Notes under the pieces: generated by a model
What the model saw: the letters and a program-made list of their open reading frames with translations, nothing else
What the model was told of the DNA's origin: nothing
Database searches by the model: none
Translations under genes and position numbers: made by a program
Source of the DNA: Geosiphon pyriformis
Taxonomy: Eukaryota; Glomeromycota; Glomeromycetes; Archaeosporales; Geosiphonaceae
Length of the DNA stretch: 64,000 nt
NCBI GenBank assembly: GCA_016748015.1
Contig: JAAOMT010000590.1
Coordinates: 553,912-617,911 of the forward strand
Reading direction: 5' to 3'
Shown: positions 36,431 to 47,430 of the stretch, piece by piece
How the letters are laid out: each line of letters begins with the position of its first letter
How positions within the stretch are numbered: position 1 is the stretch's first letter

Positions 36431-39140
36431 GCCAAGAAATATATTATTATTGTTAACAATAAATGGCTCAAAAAAGCAAAAGTTTTACTTAATTATAAAT
36501 TATACAAATTAATCATTAAATATAGTAAAAAGTCTATTGTAATTAAGTATTATTATTAAACAACTTTTCTAATATTCAAATAAAATTAAGAAAAAAAACA
36601 ATTAAAGGAATCAAATTATAAAAAAAATAAAATAAAATAAAATAAAAAAAACCAAAAAAAACTACTAAACTTATTTATATTATTTTTACTAATAATAGCA
36701 AGCCATTAAACAATATTAAAGCTAATAAGAAAAAAATTATTGTAAATAACAAGATAATTTGCTGGTTTTATTATAATATCTTTAAGAAAATATTTGATAG
36801 AAAGCTTAATAAAAAAACAAAATATAGTTATTAGTAACATAGTTCTTGTGTTTAGTATTAGTATTATAAACTATTATATTCTTTTAATAATAATAAAACA
36901 AAAAAAAATCTTCTTAGAATAAAAAATAAACATAAAAAATTTGTTGGCTAAAAACATCTCAGTTATTTCAAAAAAAAATAATATTTTTAAACAAACTTAT
37001 ATAATATAACAATTATTATTATTAAAAAAACTTATCTTATCTATTTAAAGCCTTATTAATTCAATTATTATAGTAATATTCAAAAAAAGTAAGATTCTAT
37101 GCTTTTATATTGACTACTGTCAATTAAATACTATTATTAAAAGAAATATACTTTCTTTTTAAAATTAATACAATACTAAATTAATTTAATAGTACTGCTT
37201 TTTTTAACTATTGTTTTAACTATTAAATTTTGGTAAATAGAGATAGATTTAAAAAACAAAAAGAAAACTGTCTTTATTACCAAATATAATATCTATAAAT
37301 TTATAATTATGCTTTTTGGTTTTATTAATGCTTTTCTTATCTTTTAATGCCTAATAAATAAAGTATTTAAATCAGTAAAAAAAAATTTTGTTTCAGTTTA
37401 TTTAGACAATATAATAATATATTCAAAAATTTCAAATAAATATCTTAAACATTTGCCAAAAAATTTTGATCTGTTTAAAAATATTGACTTCAAAATTAAT
37501 CTAATTAAATCTTTTTTTGAATATCAATTCATTTAGTTTTTTGGTTATTTTATTATAAAAAATAAATTTTTTTTTAATTTAGCCAAAATTAAAAAAGTTC
37601 AGAACATGAAACAACTAATAAATATTTATAAACTATGTTTTTTTTTGATTTGGTCTTTTATTATTGAAAATTTGTTAAAAATTTCTCTAAAATTATTTTT
37701 TTTCTTAATTATTTATTCAAAAAACTGTCAATTATTATTAAAACACATATTAACAAAAAGTTTTTGAAATCTTAAAAAAAAAATTAGTTATAAAATTCAT
37801 TTTTATACAACTTGATTTGAATTAACTTTTTATTTTTTATACTAATATATCTGGTTTTGGACTTGGTGCTGTTTTTTTTAAAAAAAATAAAGATAGCAAA
37901 AAATATGTTATAACTTATACTAACTAATTACTCTTTTCAACAGAAAAAAATTACTTAATTACTAAACAGAAATGTTTAACAGTAATTTGGGCTATTAGTT
38001 ATTAAGATAAATATCTTTTTGGTACCAAATTTTTAGTAGAAACAAATTATCAAGCTTTGGTTTAATTGTATAAAAAAAAGAAACTAGAACACAAATAAAT
38101 AATTTGATAGATACTTTACTTAAATAAATTTAACTATAACATATAATATTATAAAAAGCAAATTATTAAAATACCAATATTCTTTTCAGACTTAATATCT
38201 AGTAATAAAACAACTTCTGTAAACTAAATCAACTTAATTATTAGTAATTCTATTTTAACCAAACATAATAATAGACTTAAAAAACTATTTTGTCTTAATA
38301 GAATCTTTGGTTAAAAAATAATATTTATTAAACTATATTTAACAAGAAAAAAAGCATTTGCAAAAACAATCAAATTTTTATTTAATCCATCAGAATTAAT
38401 TATACAAAAAAAATAGAAAAATTTTTAATTATTTCTAAAAAGTATTAAAATTATAAAAAAATTGTGATTTATAATATATATACTAATTTATTAACTGAAT
38501 ATTTTAAAAAAACAAAAACAATTCAGAAAACTTTAGCTTAGTATTATTGGCCTATTTTGGAAAAAAACATTGCTAATTATATTAAAATTTGTGATATTTA
38601 TCAAAAAAAAGAAAAATTCAATTACAAAAAAAATATATATCTAATCTTTATTGACCAACTATTTAACAAAATTAGTATAGATGTTGTTAAATCTTTAATA
38701 ATTCATAATGACAATAAATATATTATTACAGCTACTAATTATTTTATAAAGTAAGTAGAAACAAAAGTTATCTTAAATCAAACAGCAGACTTAATAGTTA
38801 ATTTTATTTATAAAAACATTATTTGTTGTCATAATTGTTTTAAAAAACTTTAATTTAATAGAAAAAGAGCTTTTTTTAGTATATTAATTAAAAAACTTTG
38901 TAGAAAAATAAGAATATATTATAAATTTTTTTTTCTTTATTATTTTTAAACAAATAATTCAATAGAATATTTTAATAAAATACTGTTTTTAGCTTTATTT
39001 GTTTATAAAACTGTAAATTATAACATAACAAATTATGAACTCTTTTATTTATTTTATGAACAAATGACAATTTTACTAATAAAAACAGATATTAAAACAA
39101 TACATTTTAAAAAAATTATAATAGAAAATCACAAAAATAT
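36431..39140 (+). pseudogene. Gypsy-3 pol relic: protease region, RT, RNase H, integrase
   Basis: No long ORF survives, but motifs can be read in pieces. The segment after the protease core is at about 36455-36560 (WLKKAKVLLNYKLYKLIIKY). RT is at about 37090-37470: LCFYIDYCQLN for FCVDYRKLN, ITKYNIYKF, LFGFINAF, and VYLDNIIIYSK where YLDD has become YLDN. RNase H is at about 37840-38070 (SGFGLGAVFF; LFGTKFLVETNYQALV). Integrase is at about 38540-39130 (NYIKICDIYQ for the CXXC finger; KISIDVV; NKYIITATNYFIK). Each change from the family consensus fits G to A or C to T. No dUTPase was seen between the cysteine-rich part and RT, unlike the inner element. Confidence 0.75.
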
Positions 39141-39772
39141 TTTGTAAAAAAAACTTGGTATTATTCTTAACTTCTTAATAAAAGTATAAATAATTGTTTT
39201 TAAAAAAATAAAACAGTTTTAAAAAAAGCTTAAAAAAAAGAAAATCTATCTTAAGTATTAGTAACTTAATATTAAAATACTACTTAAATAAAACAATATT
39301 TATAGTAATAAGTTTTTTAGTTAGTAAAAAAACTTTTTATAATAAACAAAGTCCTAAATAATAATTCTTATATTTTATAAAATTAATATAAAACAATTTT
39401 TAATAATTATTCTGTTCATAATATATAACTCAAAAAATATTACAAAAAATCTGATTAGTTATCTGTTATAATAATACTAACTTAAATAATTAACAAAAAT
39501 TAATTATAAATAAATGTATTATTTTCAAAACAAAAGTATTTTTTGAATCAAAACATTCAAAATACTTTTTATATTTTTTATGAGTATTAAACCAAAAATT
39601 ATCTAAATACAATTTTAATTATTAAAAAACAGACTATTATAACTGATAATAATAGGACATATACTGTTATTAAACTAAAAAAAACCACTATTAAAAGAGA
39701 AAAAATTAGTAGCAAAATAAATAAATATATATTTAAAAACATTATAATAACTATGTTATCATCTTTTAATAT

Positions 39773-39972
39773 TGTTATAAGTGATTATTTGGGTCTCAAA
39801 GCAAATAACAAACCCATAACTTGGTGTTTGATTGATGGTTTGGTGTTGGTATCTGAAGGTTTTGTTGATCTAAAGGTTTGATTGTAGAGTTCTTTGTATA
39901 ATGGACAAAGATTCAATAGTTGTTTTAGTAGTCTCCTAAAATTGCAATTCTGTTGAATTTCTTTTTCAATGT
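39773..39972 (-). repeat. Gypsy-2 3' LTR, first fragment
   Basis: Matches the first 200 bases of the 52089-52981 LTR (TGATTATTTGGGTCTCAAAG, then GTTTTAGTAGTCTCC). It is broken at 39972 by insertion of the inner element and continues at 50160. Confidence 0.85.
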
Positions 39973-40857
39973 TGTTACAGGTGATTATTTCTACTGTTGA
40001 ATTAAATAACAAACCCGTAACTTGGTGCTTAAAAGCTACTTCCATTAAGGCTGTTCTGAAGGTGCTGTATCTGAAGGTTTTAATAGATCTGAAGGTTTTG
40101 GTTGAGTCCTTTGTATAATAGACAGAGATTCAATAGTGTCAATAGTAGATATATTTTCCAAGAGTTTTCCCAATTTCTTTTTCAGCATGGTGGCCAGATT
40201 TAGTCTGGCAGTCATGCTTTTCTGGTAAGCTATCTGATAATATATAAAATCTTACCCATATTTCTGGGTCTTTTACCAGGCTATCCTTGACATCAATAAC
40301 TCAGCACTTAATCTTTTATCAATTAGTATATAACAACAAATCAAAATAAAATAAAAAAAAATAAATAAAAATAAATAAAAAAAGCAAAGAAATAAGCCAA
40401 GGCAATTTGCAGATTAGTATCCTGTCAATAGCCATGATCAAGAGCTATTGTTCCAGCGTGATTAAGTATCAATTACTATCAACATAAAGGGTTGATAGTG
40501 GAGAAGTAGATGGAGATATAAAAATAATTATTTTATTTGATGATTGCATTTCTAGGCTAAGAATTCTGTAGTATCAATTCTGTCTTTTCTGTTTTTAACA
40601 CTACTGCTATATATACATAATTGAGATTCCTCAATTCCTTAATTCTTCATGACAGGAATCCTGGAATTTTTGGAATCCTGCAATTTTTTTGAGAGAAATC
40701 CTGGAATTCTGGAATCCTGCAATTCCTCGTTGAGAATCCTAAAATTCCTGGAATCCTGCAATTCCTGAGAGGAATCCTGGAATTTCACATTTACTACACT
40801 TACTTCTGATTGGCTAATAATTATGCTAATATATTTCCTATATTTCTATGAGTAACA
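39973..40857 (-). repeat. Gypsy-1 3' LTR (885 bp)
   Basis: Termini are TGTTAC and GTAACA. It contains TATATATA (about 40610), the CCAAT box in inverse (ATTGG), and four imperfect units of a GGAATCCTGGAATT-type repeat (about 40650-40795). It aligns without net length difference to the 5' LTR; the differences are almost only transitions. Confidence 0.93.
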
Positions 40858-40873
40858 TTATTCTCTCTTTTTT
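40858..40873 (-). promoter_or_regulatory. Gypsy-1 polypurine tract
   Basis: On the minus strand AAAAAAGAGAGAATAA lies directly before the 3' LTR start. A purine run at this place primes plus-strand DNA synthesis in LTR retroelements. The related Gypsy-2 tract at about 50897-50910 is AAAGAAGGAAATAA. Confidence 0.75.
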
Positions 40874-41524
40874 AATATTGAGCTCCGTCAAAATCTAACT
40901 CCTGTAATTCTCCCTCTTGAAGTATTTCCTGGATTTCATTTTTGAGAATTACTTGTGTTATTTGGGTCTGTAATTTTTCAAATTGAGCATTGGTGATTTT
41001 TTCCAATTGATTACCATATTCATTGCTTTATTGAGCAATATTTCTGGTTTATCTTGAAATGTGGTGTGTATTCAGTATATGGCTCGGGCTTGTGTGGATA
41101 AGTTGTTCTTTCTCACAAAATGTTCTAATTGTTGTAGTGTTCTTTTGTCAAATAATCACTTTGTTTTATCCGTATATAGATTCTGGATATTTACGTGTTG
41201 TCTCAAGTAAAAATAACAATAGTTTTGTGGAAATTGTTGTATCCACCAATTCCAAGTTTCTTTAGTCAACTCTTAATATAGTGACTCTTTTGTCAATTCT
41301 TTTATTGCCAATTTTACTTTTGCCATGATTTTGTTCACAGTATTTTTAGTTTTTTTCTGTGTTCTGAGTTGAAATGTCTTTCTAGTATCTTGATATCAAA
41401 TGGTTTGTTGATTGATTGTAATCTCCATTTCCTGGTGTTGGATTAATTGAAAGAGTTGTTGTGCTAGTGAGTAAATGTTGTCTGTAATTTCCATTTTTCT
41501 GATATTTCCTGTCGCGTCTACCAT
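40872..41524 (-). pseudogene. Extra ORF downstream of integrase, unknown function
   Basis: An ATG at 41524 opens a frame MVDATGNIRKMEITDNIYSL that can be followed for about 210 codons to a TAA at 40872-40874, directly against the polypurine tract. Four in-frame stops and one frameshift near the end (after ...AMNMV) interrupt it. It is Gln-, Lys- and Leu-rich. A Trp-containing middle (ETWNWWIQQFP) and a C-terminal helix-like stretch (LEKITNAQFEKLQTQI) are followed by the end EGELQELDFDGAQY. The same GAQY-stop end can be read in Gypsy-2 at about 50915-50930, so the ORF belongs to the family. It sits where errantiviruses carry env, but no signal peptide or membrane segment is visible. No family was recognised. 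Confidence 0.55.
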
Positions 41525-41548
41525 GTCTTTATATATTCTTTTGATGGA

Positions 41549-42721
41549 TCAATTTAACATGTTGTTGTTGATAATAATAATTGGTTCCTGATCTTGTGGA
41601 ATCTCATCTGGTTGGACTAGTATTCTCTGTACTCTTAATTGTGAAATATTACTGGTAGATGGTAGTGTGATGTTGTGATATGGTTTCAGTCGATCTCCAT
41701 GTGCTGCTTTGGTTAAAATTTTGTTATCCAATCTTAATTTGTAAACTCTATTTCCTAGAATTTTTTCTATGTGAAATAGTCTGTCCCATTTGGGGTCAAA
41801 TTTTCCACTCCATTGTTTTTCCGCTTTGGTACGATATAGTAATACTTTGTCTCCGATCTTGAATTCAACTGGTTTGTCTGGTAGTTGACTATCGTGTCTT
41901 TCTTTCTGTGTTTTTTGTGATTTTTGAATATTATTAGCTGCTCTTTTTCGTTTGTTTTCCAATGTTTCCATTAAGTCATATGTTTTTCTCAGCAATGTTT
42001 CTTGAAAATTTTCCTCTGTTATTGGTTTAGCTGGATATGTATTAATTTCTCTCTCTACTGGTAACGTTGCTATTCTTCCATATACTAATTCAAATGGTGT
42101 TGCTTGTATAGTATCTTGTTTTGTTGTCTGATAAGCAAATAGTACTAATGGTATAAACAAATCCCAATCATTCTGGTTTTCTTGGCTAAGCTTGGCTATT
42201 GCTTCACACAATGTTCTGTTGAATCTTTCTATTAATCCATTGGTTTGTGGATGGTATGGTGATAATAATGGTCTCTTGATTCTGAATCTTTGGCTCAATT
42301 CTGTTAATGTTCTGTTCACAAAATGAGTTCCTTGGTCTGATAATAATTCTTTTGGACATCCATGTCGACAAATTAAATCCTGATGAATGAATTCGGCAAC
42401 AAATTCTGCATCTGCTTTTTGAATTGCTTTCGCCTCTGGCCATTTAGTGAGATAGTCCATAGCTACTGCTATGTATCTGTTTCCTCTGCTGGTGATTGTT
42501 AATGGTCCTACTAAATCAATTCCCATATGGTCAAATGATTGTCCCACTTTGATTGGTTTTAATGGTTCACTGGGTCTTGTTCTTCCTCTTCGCTGACAAG
42601 CATCACAATTTTGAACATATTGAATGATGTCTGGATACATTGATGGCCAATAGTATCTTTTTTTAGTTCTCTTCATGGTTGCTTCTTTGTGAAAATGTTC
42701 TGCTGTTGGATTTGAGTGCAT
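41549..42721 (-). CDS. Gypsy-1 integrase (intact 390-codon segment)
   Basis: Open frame of 390 codons at the end of pol. An N-terminal HHCC zinc finger (HFHKEA...RYYWPSMYPDIIQYV, CDACQ) is followed by the DDE core: D in MGIDLVGP, D in LLSDQGTHF and E in HPQTNGLIERFNRT, all present. A C-terminal DNA-binding part has FKIGDKVLLYR and NRVYKLRLDN. Integrase inserts the cDNA into the genome and makes the short target duplication. It would normally be cut from the Gag-Pol polyprotein by the element's protease, so the ATG at 42721 is not a real start. It is the best preserved piece of this element. The segment before it (42722-42994) continues the frame with stops. Confidence 0.92.
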   Translation of the reverse strand: MHSNPTAEHFHKEATMKRTKKRYYWPSMYPDIIQYVQNCDACQRRGRTRPSEPLKPIKVGQSFDHMGIDLVGPLTITSRGNRYIAVAMDYLTKWPEAKAIQKADAEFVAEFIHQDLICRHGCPKELLSDQGTHFVNRTLTELSQRFRIKRPLLSPYHPQTNGLIERFNRTLCEAIAKLSQENQNDWDLFIPLVLFAYQTTKQDTIQATPFELVYGRIATLPVEREINTYPAKPITEENFQETLLRKTYDLMETLENKRKRAANNIQKSQKTQKERHDSQLPDKPVEFKIGDKVLLYRTKAEKQWSGKFDPKWDRLFHIEKILGNRVYKLRLDNKILTKAAHGDRLKPYHNITLPSTSNISQLRVQRILVQPDEIPQDQEPIIIINNNMLN

Positions 42722-42994
42722 GTTGAATAATATTGTCTCTTTTTCTGGCTCTGTAATTACTCTGGTTGGTTGATCTGGATCTCTTCTATTTTTCTAATAA
42801 AGTATATTTTGGTGGGTGATAAAATATTTTGATTGTTGTTTGATACTCCTTCGTTCCATATAAAATAAATTCTCCTTGAACTGTTGAGTATTTAGATAAT
42901 GTTGCAATTGTTGATATTTTTGTATGTTCATCTTTTGTTGTATTTTTTCATTGGTATTGTTCTGGTTTTATTATATTTTTGGGTTGAAATGTTC

Positions 42995-43468
42995 TTAGAT
43001 TTGTCTTATTTGCAATAAACCATCAGCATTTCCATTGTCTTTTTCCTTTTTGTAATGTATAGTATAATTGTATAGTGTGAGTGCCATTTTCCATCTTGCC
43101 TGTCTTCCATCTCCAAATTCTTGTTTTTGGAGTGATGTTAATCCCTTGTGATTTGTGTATACTTCAAACTTCTGGCTCAAGTATTCTTTCCATTTCATGA
43201 CGACCCAGTATATTGCTAAGTGTTTTTGTTCTGGTGTTTCATAGTTCTTTTTGGCTGGTGTTAAACCTCTGCTGGCATATGCTACTGGATGTTCTCTGCC
43301 ATCCAGTTCTCTCTGAGATAATACTGCTCCCAATGTTTGGCTGAATGCATCGGTGGTGATGATGAATGGTTTGCTGTAATCTGGATAGATCAGTACTGGA
43401 GCTTGGATGAGCTTTTTCCTCAGAATATCAAAAGCTTCTTGTTGACTTTCTGTCCATTCATATTTCAC
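42995..43468 (-). pseudogene. Gypsy-1 RNase H domain
   Basis: 157-codon open piece in the same frame as the integrase but not as the RT before it, so a frameshift lies near 43480-43540. Motifs are FIITTDAFSQTLGAVLSQ (first catalytic Asp), YASRGLTPAKKNYETPEQKH (Gln where Glu is usual), VYTNHKGL where the family has YTDH, and NADGLLQ. RNase H removes the RNA strand from the RNA-DNA hybrid. The Asp to Asn change fits GAY to AAY and probably abolishes activity. Confidence 0.85.
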
Positions 43469-43538
43469 ATTTTTGTTTTATAGTTGATTGAGTGACTGCG
43501 CTATCTTGGAAAAGTTCTTGATAAAACGATGATAGTAG

Positions 43539-44294
43539 CTAGCAAATCCCAAAAATGATTTTAGTTCTGTTATATTGGTCGGCACTGAAGTTTTTTACTA
43601 TCTCTATTTTCTCTGGATCCGTTTTGATGCCATTTTTGCTGACTATGTGTTCCAAGAATTTGAGTTCTGTCTTATCAAAGAAGCATTTTGTCGCATTCAA
43701 CTTCAGTTCTGCCCTTTTCAGTCTTTCGAACACTTGTTGAAGATGATGAAGATAATCATCAAACGTCTTTGAGAATACATTGGTGTCATCCAAGTATACA
43801 ACTACTGATTTCCACAATAAGCCAGTATAAACAATTTCCATTAGCCATTGGAAAGTTGCTGGGGCATTGGTTAAGCCAAATGGCATCACTTCAAATTCAA
43901 AATTCCTTTCTCTAGTAGTAAATGCTGTCTTCTCTTTGTCAGCTAGATTCATGGATACTTGCCAGTAACTGCTGTCCAAATTTAATGTTAAGAACTATTT
44001 GTTCCCACCGAAAGCATCAAATAATTCCTGTATTTGTGGAGTTGGATAACTGTCTCCACGAGTTACACCATTGAGTTTCCTGTAGTCTACACAAAACCGG
44101 ATTTTTCTATTTTTCTTATAGACGAGTACCACTGGTGACAACTATGGGCTCATTGATGGTTGAATTAGCCTGTTGTCAAGCATTTTGTTTATCTCTTGAC
44201 AAATAATCTCGTGGCTGGCTGGCAGCACTCTGTATGCTCTTTGTTTGATTGACATTGCATTTCCAGTCTTGATCTGATGCTGAATGATGTCAGT
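43539..44294 (-). pseudogene. Gypsy-1 reverse transcriptase
   Basis: The frame continues from the dUTPase ORF. The first part (44294-43980) has the thumb-proximal and palm motifs: QEINKMLDN, LSPVVLVYKKNRKIRFCVDY, RKLNGVTRGDSYPTP. It carries TAG stops where Trp is usual (SMSP-stop-LSP; GNK-stop-FLTL). Then 43979-43539 is open: SSYWQVSMNLADKEKTAFTT, VMPFGLTNAPATF, VVVYLDDTNVFSKT with both Asp of YLDD. The motif A sequence reads LNLDSSYWQ, so the first catalytic Asp (LDL in the family) is Asn. The enzyme would copy the element's RNA into DNA; this copy cannot. Confidence 0.88.
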
Positions 44295-45218
44295 TCAGCC
44301 AAACTCATTTTCGCTAGCAAAGATGTTGTTGAAATTGTTGAGTAACATCTTGAGCTGCATACATTGAAGTGGATCTAAGTTTCCCATGTTCATTTGTTCT
44401 AATTGTTCTGGTTGGAGCAAATAACATTTGTCTTGTCCATAAATTGTCTGTGATGTAATGTCAACATATCCACAAAGTTGTGGAAAGTCTGGAATGGAGT
44501 TTGGTGGTTGGTCTTCTATTTCTATGGTTAGATATCTGATGGTGATTCCTTCTGGTATGTTGATGACATTATCAGTGTTGTTGTAAATGGGAATTTTTAT
44601 GCTGCTATAGCTTTTGGCTGGTATGTGGAGATTGATCAACCCAAACTCTCCTGATTCACAAAGGGTTGCTTCCACTTCAAAAATCTGTTCTTGCTCCTTT
44701 TCCTTCCTTTCTATTGCTAACATGTACTGGCTATATGGTGGAATGGAAATAGCTTGACCAATTGAGATAATTTCTTCTTGGCCAACAATTTCTTTCTCTG
44801 CCATGTTAACTGGTACATCTATTCTATCTGTGGATCCGAATCTCTGTATTCCTCTCGCTGTTATTCCTAATTCCTCTCTCTTTCCCACTAATACTAACTG
44901 AGCTATTCTAACCAGAGGCAGGAATATTGCCTGTGCTATCTTTTCATTGAGCTCTATTATATAGGCCTTTTCTGAGTCATTTTGTAGCATAGCAATGATA
45001 TTTCTTACATATTCTGCATCAATTATTCCTCCTCTTATATTAATTCCTCTTTTCGCTAAACTACTCCTAGATACTAATTGAACCATTGTTGTTGCCGGAA
45101 TTTCTAGTGCTATTTTCAGATCAATGCAGATGCATGAATGTGGTTCCAATTTGATGGCATTTTTTCTTGGATATCTCAGATCAAACCCTGCATTAGTATC
45201 ATGTACACGTTCTGGCAT
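44295..45218 (-). CDS. dUTPase domain inside Gypsy-1 pol, followed by an RT-proximal linker
   Basis: Open segment of 307 codons between the cysteine-rich module and RT, in frame with the RT. Residues 1-130 carry all five trimeric dUTPase motifs in order: DTNAGFDL, SRSSLAKRG, GGIIDAEYVRN (catalytic Asp and Tyr present), EKIAQAIFLPL, RGIQRFGSTD. Trimeric dUTPases turn dUTP into dUMP and keep uracil out of newly made DNA. As part of a retroelement polyprotein the domain would act during reverse transcription. The rest (about 131-307) is a beta-rich linker (IPPYSQYMLAI; IPIYNNTDNVINIPEGITIR) and a segment leading into RT. It ends at a stop 44295-44297 (ENEFG-stop), beyond which the RT frame goes on. 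No extra start or splice site is needed if it is a polyprotein segment. Confidence 0.85.
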   Translation of the reverse strand: MPERVHDTNAGFDLRYPRKNAIKLEPHSCICIDLKIALEIPATTMVQLVSRSSLAKRGINIRGGIIDAEYVRNIIAMLQNDSEKAYIIELNEKIAQAIFLPLVRIAQLVLVGKREELGITARGIQRFGSTDRIDVPVNMAEKEIVGQEEIISIGQAISIPPYSQYMLAIERKEKEQEQIFEVEATLCESGEFGLINLHIPAKSYSSIKIPIYNNTDNVINIPEGITIRYLTIEIEDQPPNSIPDFPQLCGYVDITSQTIYGQDKCYLLQPEQLEQMNMGNLDPLQCMQLKMLLNNFNNIFASENEFG

Positions 45219-45242
45219 AATACTTTCTCCATTGTCACTATA

Positions 45243-46335
45243 CTATTTCAACTCTTGTTCCTTGGAGAAATCTGGTAGTGCAATGTATTGTTCATAGTTT
45301 AAATCGGAGTTTGTATCTGAGTTGAAATCATTGTCATTGTTATTGCCATTTTGAATGGAGCTTGAACCATTATTGTCATCATCCTTGTCGAAGTTTGAAT
45401 CGCAATTGATCGGCAATTCTGATTCTGATGCGCAGCTGCTGATTGGTTCTTTTTCTTCCGGGATTGTATAAATCATGCGTGGTGGTAGATTGTAAATGAA
45501 GTCACTCATTGCAATACTGGACGTCACAGGAAATTAGGCAGTGATGACATAGTCGAGCATTCAACTACTCTAACCGTTGTTCTTGTTCTTTCCTTGTGAG
45601 TGCTAATTCTTGGTAGTGTTCATGGAATTGTTCTGGATCCAGAAGATTTATGATGAGTTCTGCATCCCAGTCAAGCTTTAAAGGTTCTGGGGGGTTGTCT
45701 TTGATTGTTTTTATCTCTTCTGGTATCGCTCCTTCGATTTTTGCAAGTGCTATTTACCAAATTTCATTGTCATCATGTGGACAACTGTCTAGTTGCTGCA
45801 CGGCTCTTCTCTAGGCTGCTTCTATTGAGGTTCTTTTCCTTACTCAGTCACTTATTAGAATTGTGTATTGACATGACACGTCACACATTTCTCCCTGTCC
45901 TGGGATGTCATTTCACATCCTTTCATCTAGCAGAGTCTCCCCACAAGTGAGACAAGATTGGTTATCCTATTTTTCTTGCCTTTTTGGTTATCCGAAGTGT
46001 TCGAGTAAGCATAGATGACAGTAAAATTTTGTTGTGGTGTGATATTTTTCATCATCACCACAGCATGCACCCATTGACGACAATTTCTTGCCACAATCGA
46101 CGCATATAAGCTTAGGTCAACAATAGGTAGATTGTTGTGGAATAGTGTAGGTATTATGATAAGTGGTAATGGTTTGGGTGGTCTCTTCTTCTTTCTCTTT
46201 TCCTTTATTTTCTTTGTCCTTTTTCTATTCTCAGCTTGAAGTCGGTTCGCTCTCATTGTTGTCGGTCCATGTTAGATCATCAGTTTTCCAGGTAAGTTCT
46301 TCCTTTTGTTTCTCTTTTTTCTTGTTGCTGTTGTC
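45243..46335 (-). pseudogene. Gypsy-1 cysteine-rich (zinc-ribbon-like) module and acidic linker
   Basis: Continues the gag-protease frame with several stops. Cysteine pairs can be read in order: ICVDCGKKLSSMGACCGDDE, FYCHLCLLEHFG, SCLTCGETLLDE, MCDVSCQYT, and finally LCHHCLISCDVQYCN. Several stops stand where Trp fits (RM-stop-NDI; SD-stop-VRK; EAA-stop-RRA; EK-stop-DNQ). Near 45515 one base is missing, and the frame of the acidic Asn/Asp/Ser-rich linker (45527-45243) and dUTPase takes over. Spaced CXXC pairs suggest zinc binding; the function is unknown. A decayed version seems to be present in Gypsy-3 at about 36700-36950. Confidence 0.6.
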
Positions 46336-47328
46336 TCAGGAGAGTATTGGCAGTAGTTCGTTGTGTTTTTTGTCAGCCCACGATACTTGGTAGGCTTCCC
46401 AGGTAGGCTTTTTTTTCTCCTCCTCCAGTTCGATCAATAGTTTCTCTCTTGGAGGCGTTTTAAAATGGCCACACGTGGTCAGGACACGTATGTGTTGGCC
46501 TTGATACGTTAGCTGGAGTTCTTGGGTGTTCCAGTCTAATGTTGCATTGACTTTGGATAGCCAGTCATTACCAACAAGAGCTTGGTATTGAGTGGCTTCC
46601 ATTACTAGAACTTTAATGAAAGTCATGATGCCATTGACTTCAAAAGGAAACTCGTCAATTTCACTGATTGGAGTTTTGGTCGCTCCATCGGCTGTGATGA
46701 TTCTGGCACTGGCAGCTCAATCAACTCGGCAACCTAATTGATCCATGAGTTGTCATGTAATTATGTTGCCAGCTAATCCACTATCTAGGATGAGTTTGAT
46801 GGGGTGACTATCAACTCTGGCATCTGTGTACATTGCTGTTATAAGTTTCTCTTTGAGAGTGGCTCCACTGAATAATGGAATTGGTGTGTTTTCTTCAAGT
46901 TCGAAAGAAAAGATGGCTGCTAGGAATTTGTCGTTAGAGATGGTTGCCAGTGGAATTGTGTTGATAGGTACGTGCTGATTGGATTCTGTGTTGTTAGATG
47001 TAGCATTTTCTGGGGTAACCAGGAGACTTAAATAATGTTGGGAATTTGGGTTTTGGATGCGATTGGTATCCAAATTCCGGGTGCATGATCTTGATGGTGG
47101 GTCTAGTGAACGGGGAATCAGTTGGTGAACAATCATCGCCAATCTTCAGTTTTGAGTGACTCTGGATTGAGGGTTGTCTGATGTCATTTGAGCTGGGTTC
47201 TGGTGCAGTGTTTGAATTGGTTGGGGTTGATAGATAATTTGTGGCTGTGGTTGATATATTATTTGTGGCTGCGGCTGATAAATCGGAGGTTGATATACTG
47301 GTGGTTGATAGATTGGTTGCTGCGTCAT
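46336..47328 (-). pseudogene. Gypsy-1 aspartic protease with Pro/Gln-repeat leader
   Basis: The segment starts with a tyrosine/proline/glutamine repeat (YQPPVYQPPIYQPQPQIIYQ; about 47230-47316). The protease core has the active-site motif LILDSGLAGNIIT (DSG variant of DTG; about 46755-46795) and ends with the ALVGNDWLSKVNATLDW part (about 46550-46610) and YQGQHIRVLTTCGHF. Two TGA stops after NIIT and in the next turn fit CGA to TGA changes. It is the retropepsin that cuts the polyprotein. It lies in the same frame as gag, so no frameshift between gag and pol is visible. Confidence 0.8.
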
Positions 47329-47430
47329 TGGCAGATAATTATTCCAATATTGGTCTTGACTTTGATTTGGATAATGCTTTGGAGTTTGGAACTGGCAATC
47401 GGGATTTCGATATTGATTTCCCGATTGTTA

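Noticed and set aside
40872-41524. Envelope gene (errantivirus-like)
   Set aside because: Position fits, but no signal peptide, transmembrane segment or cysteine pattern is visible in the readable parts.
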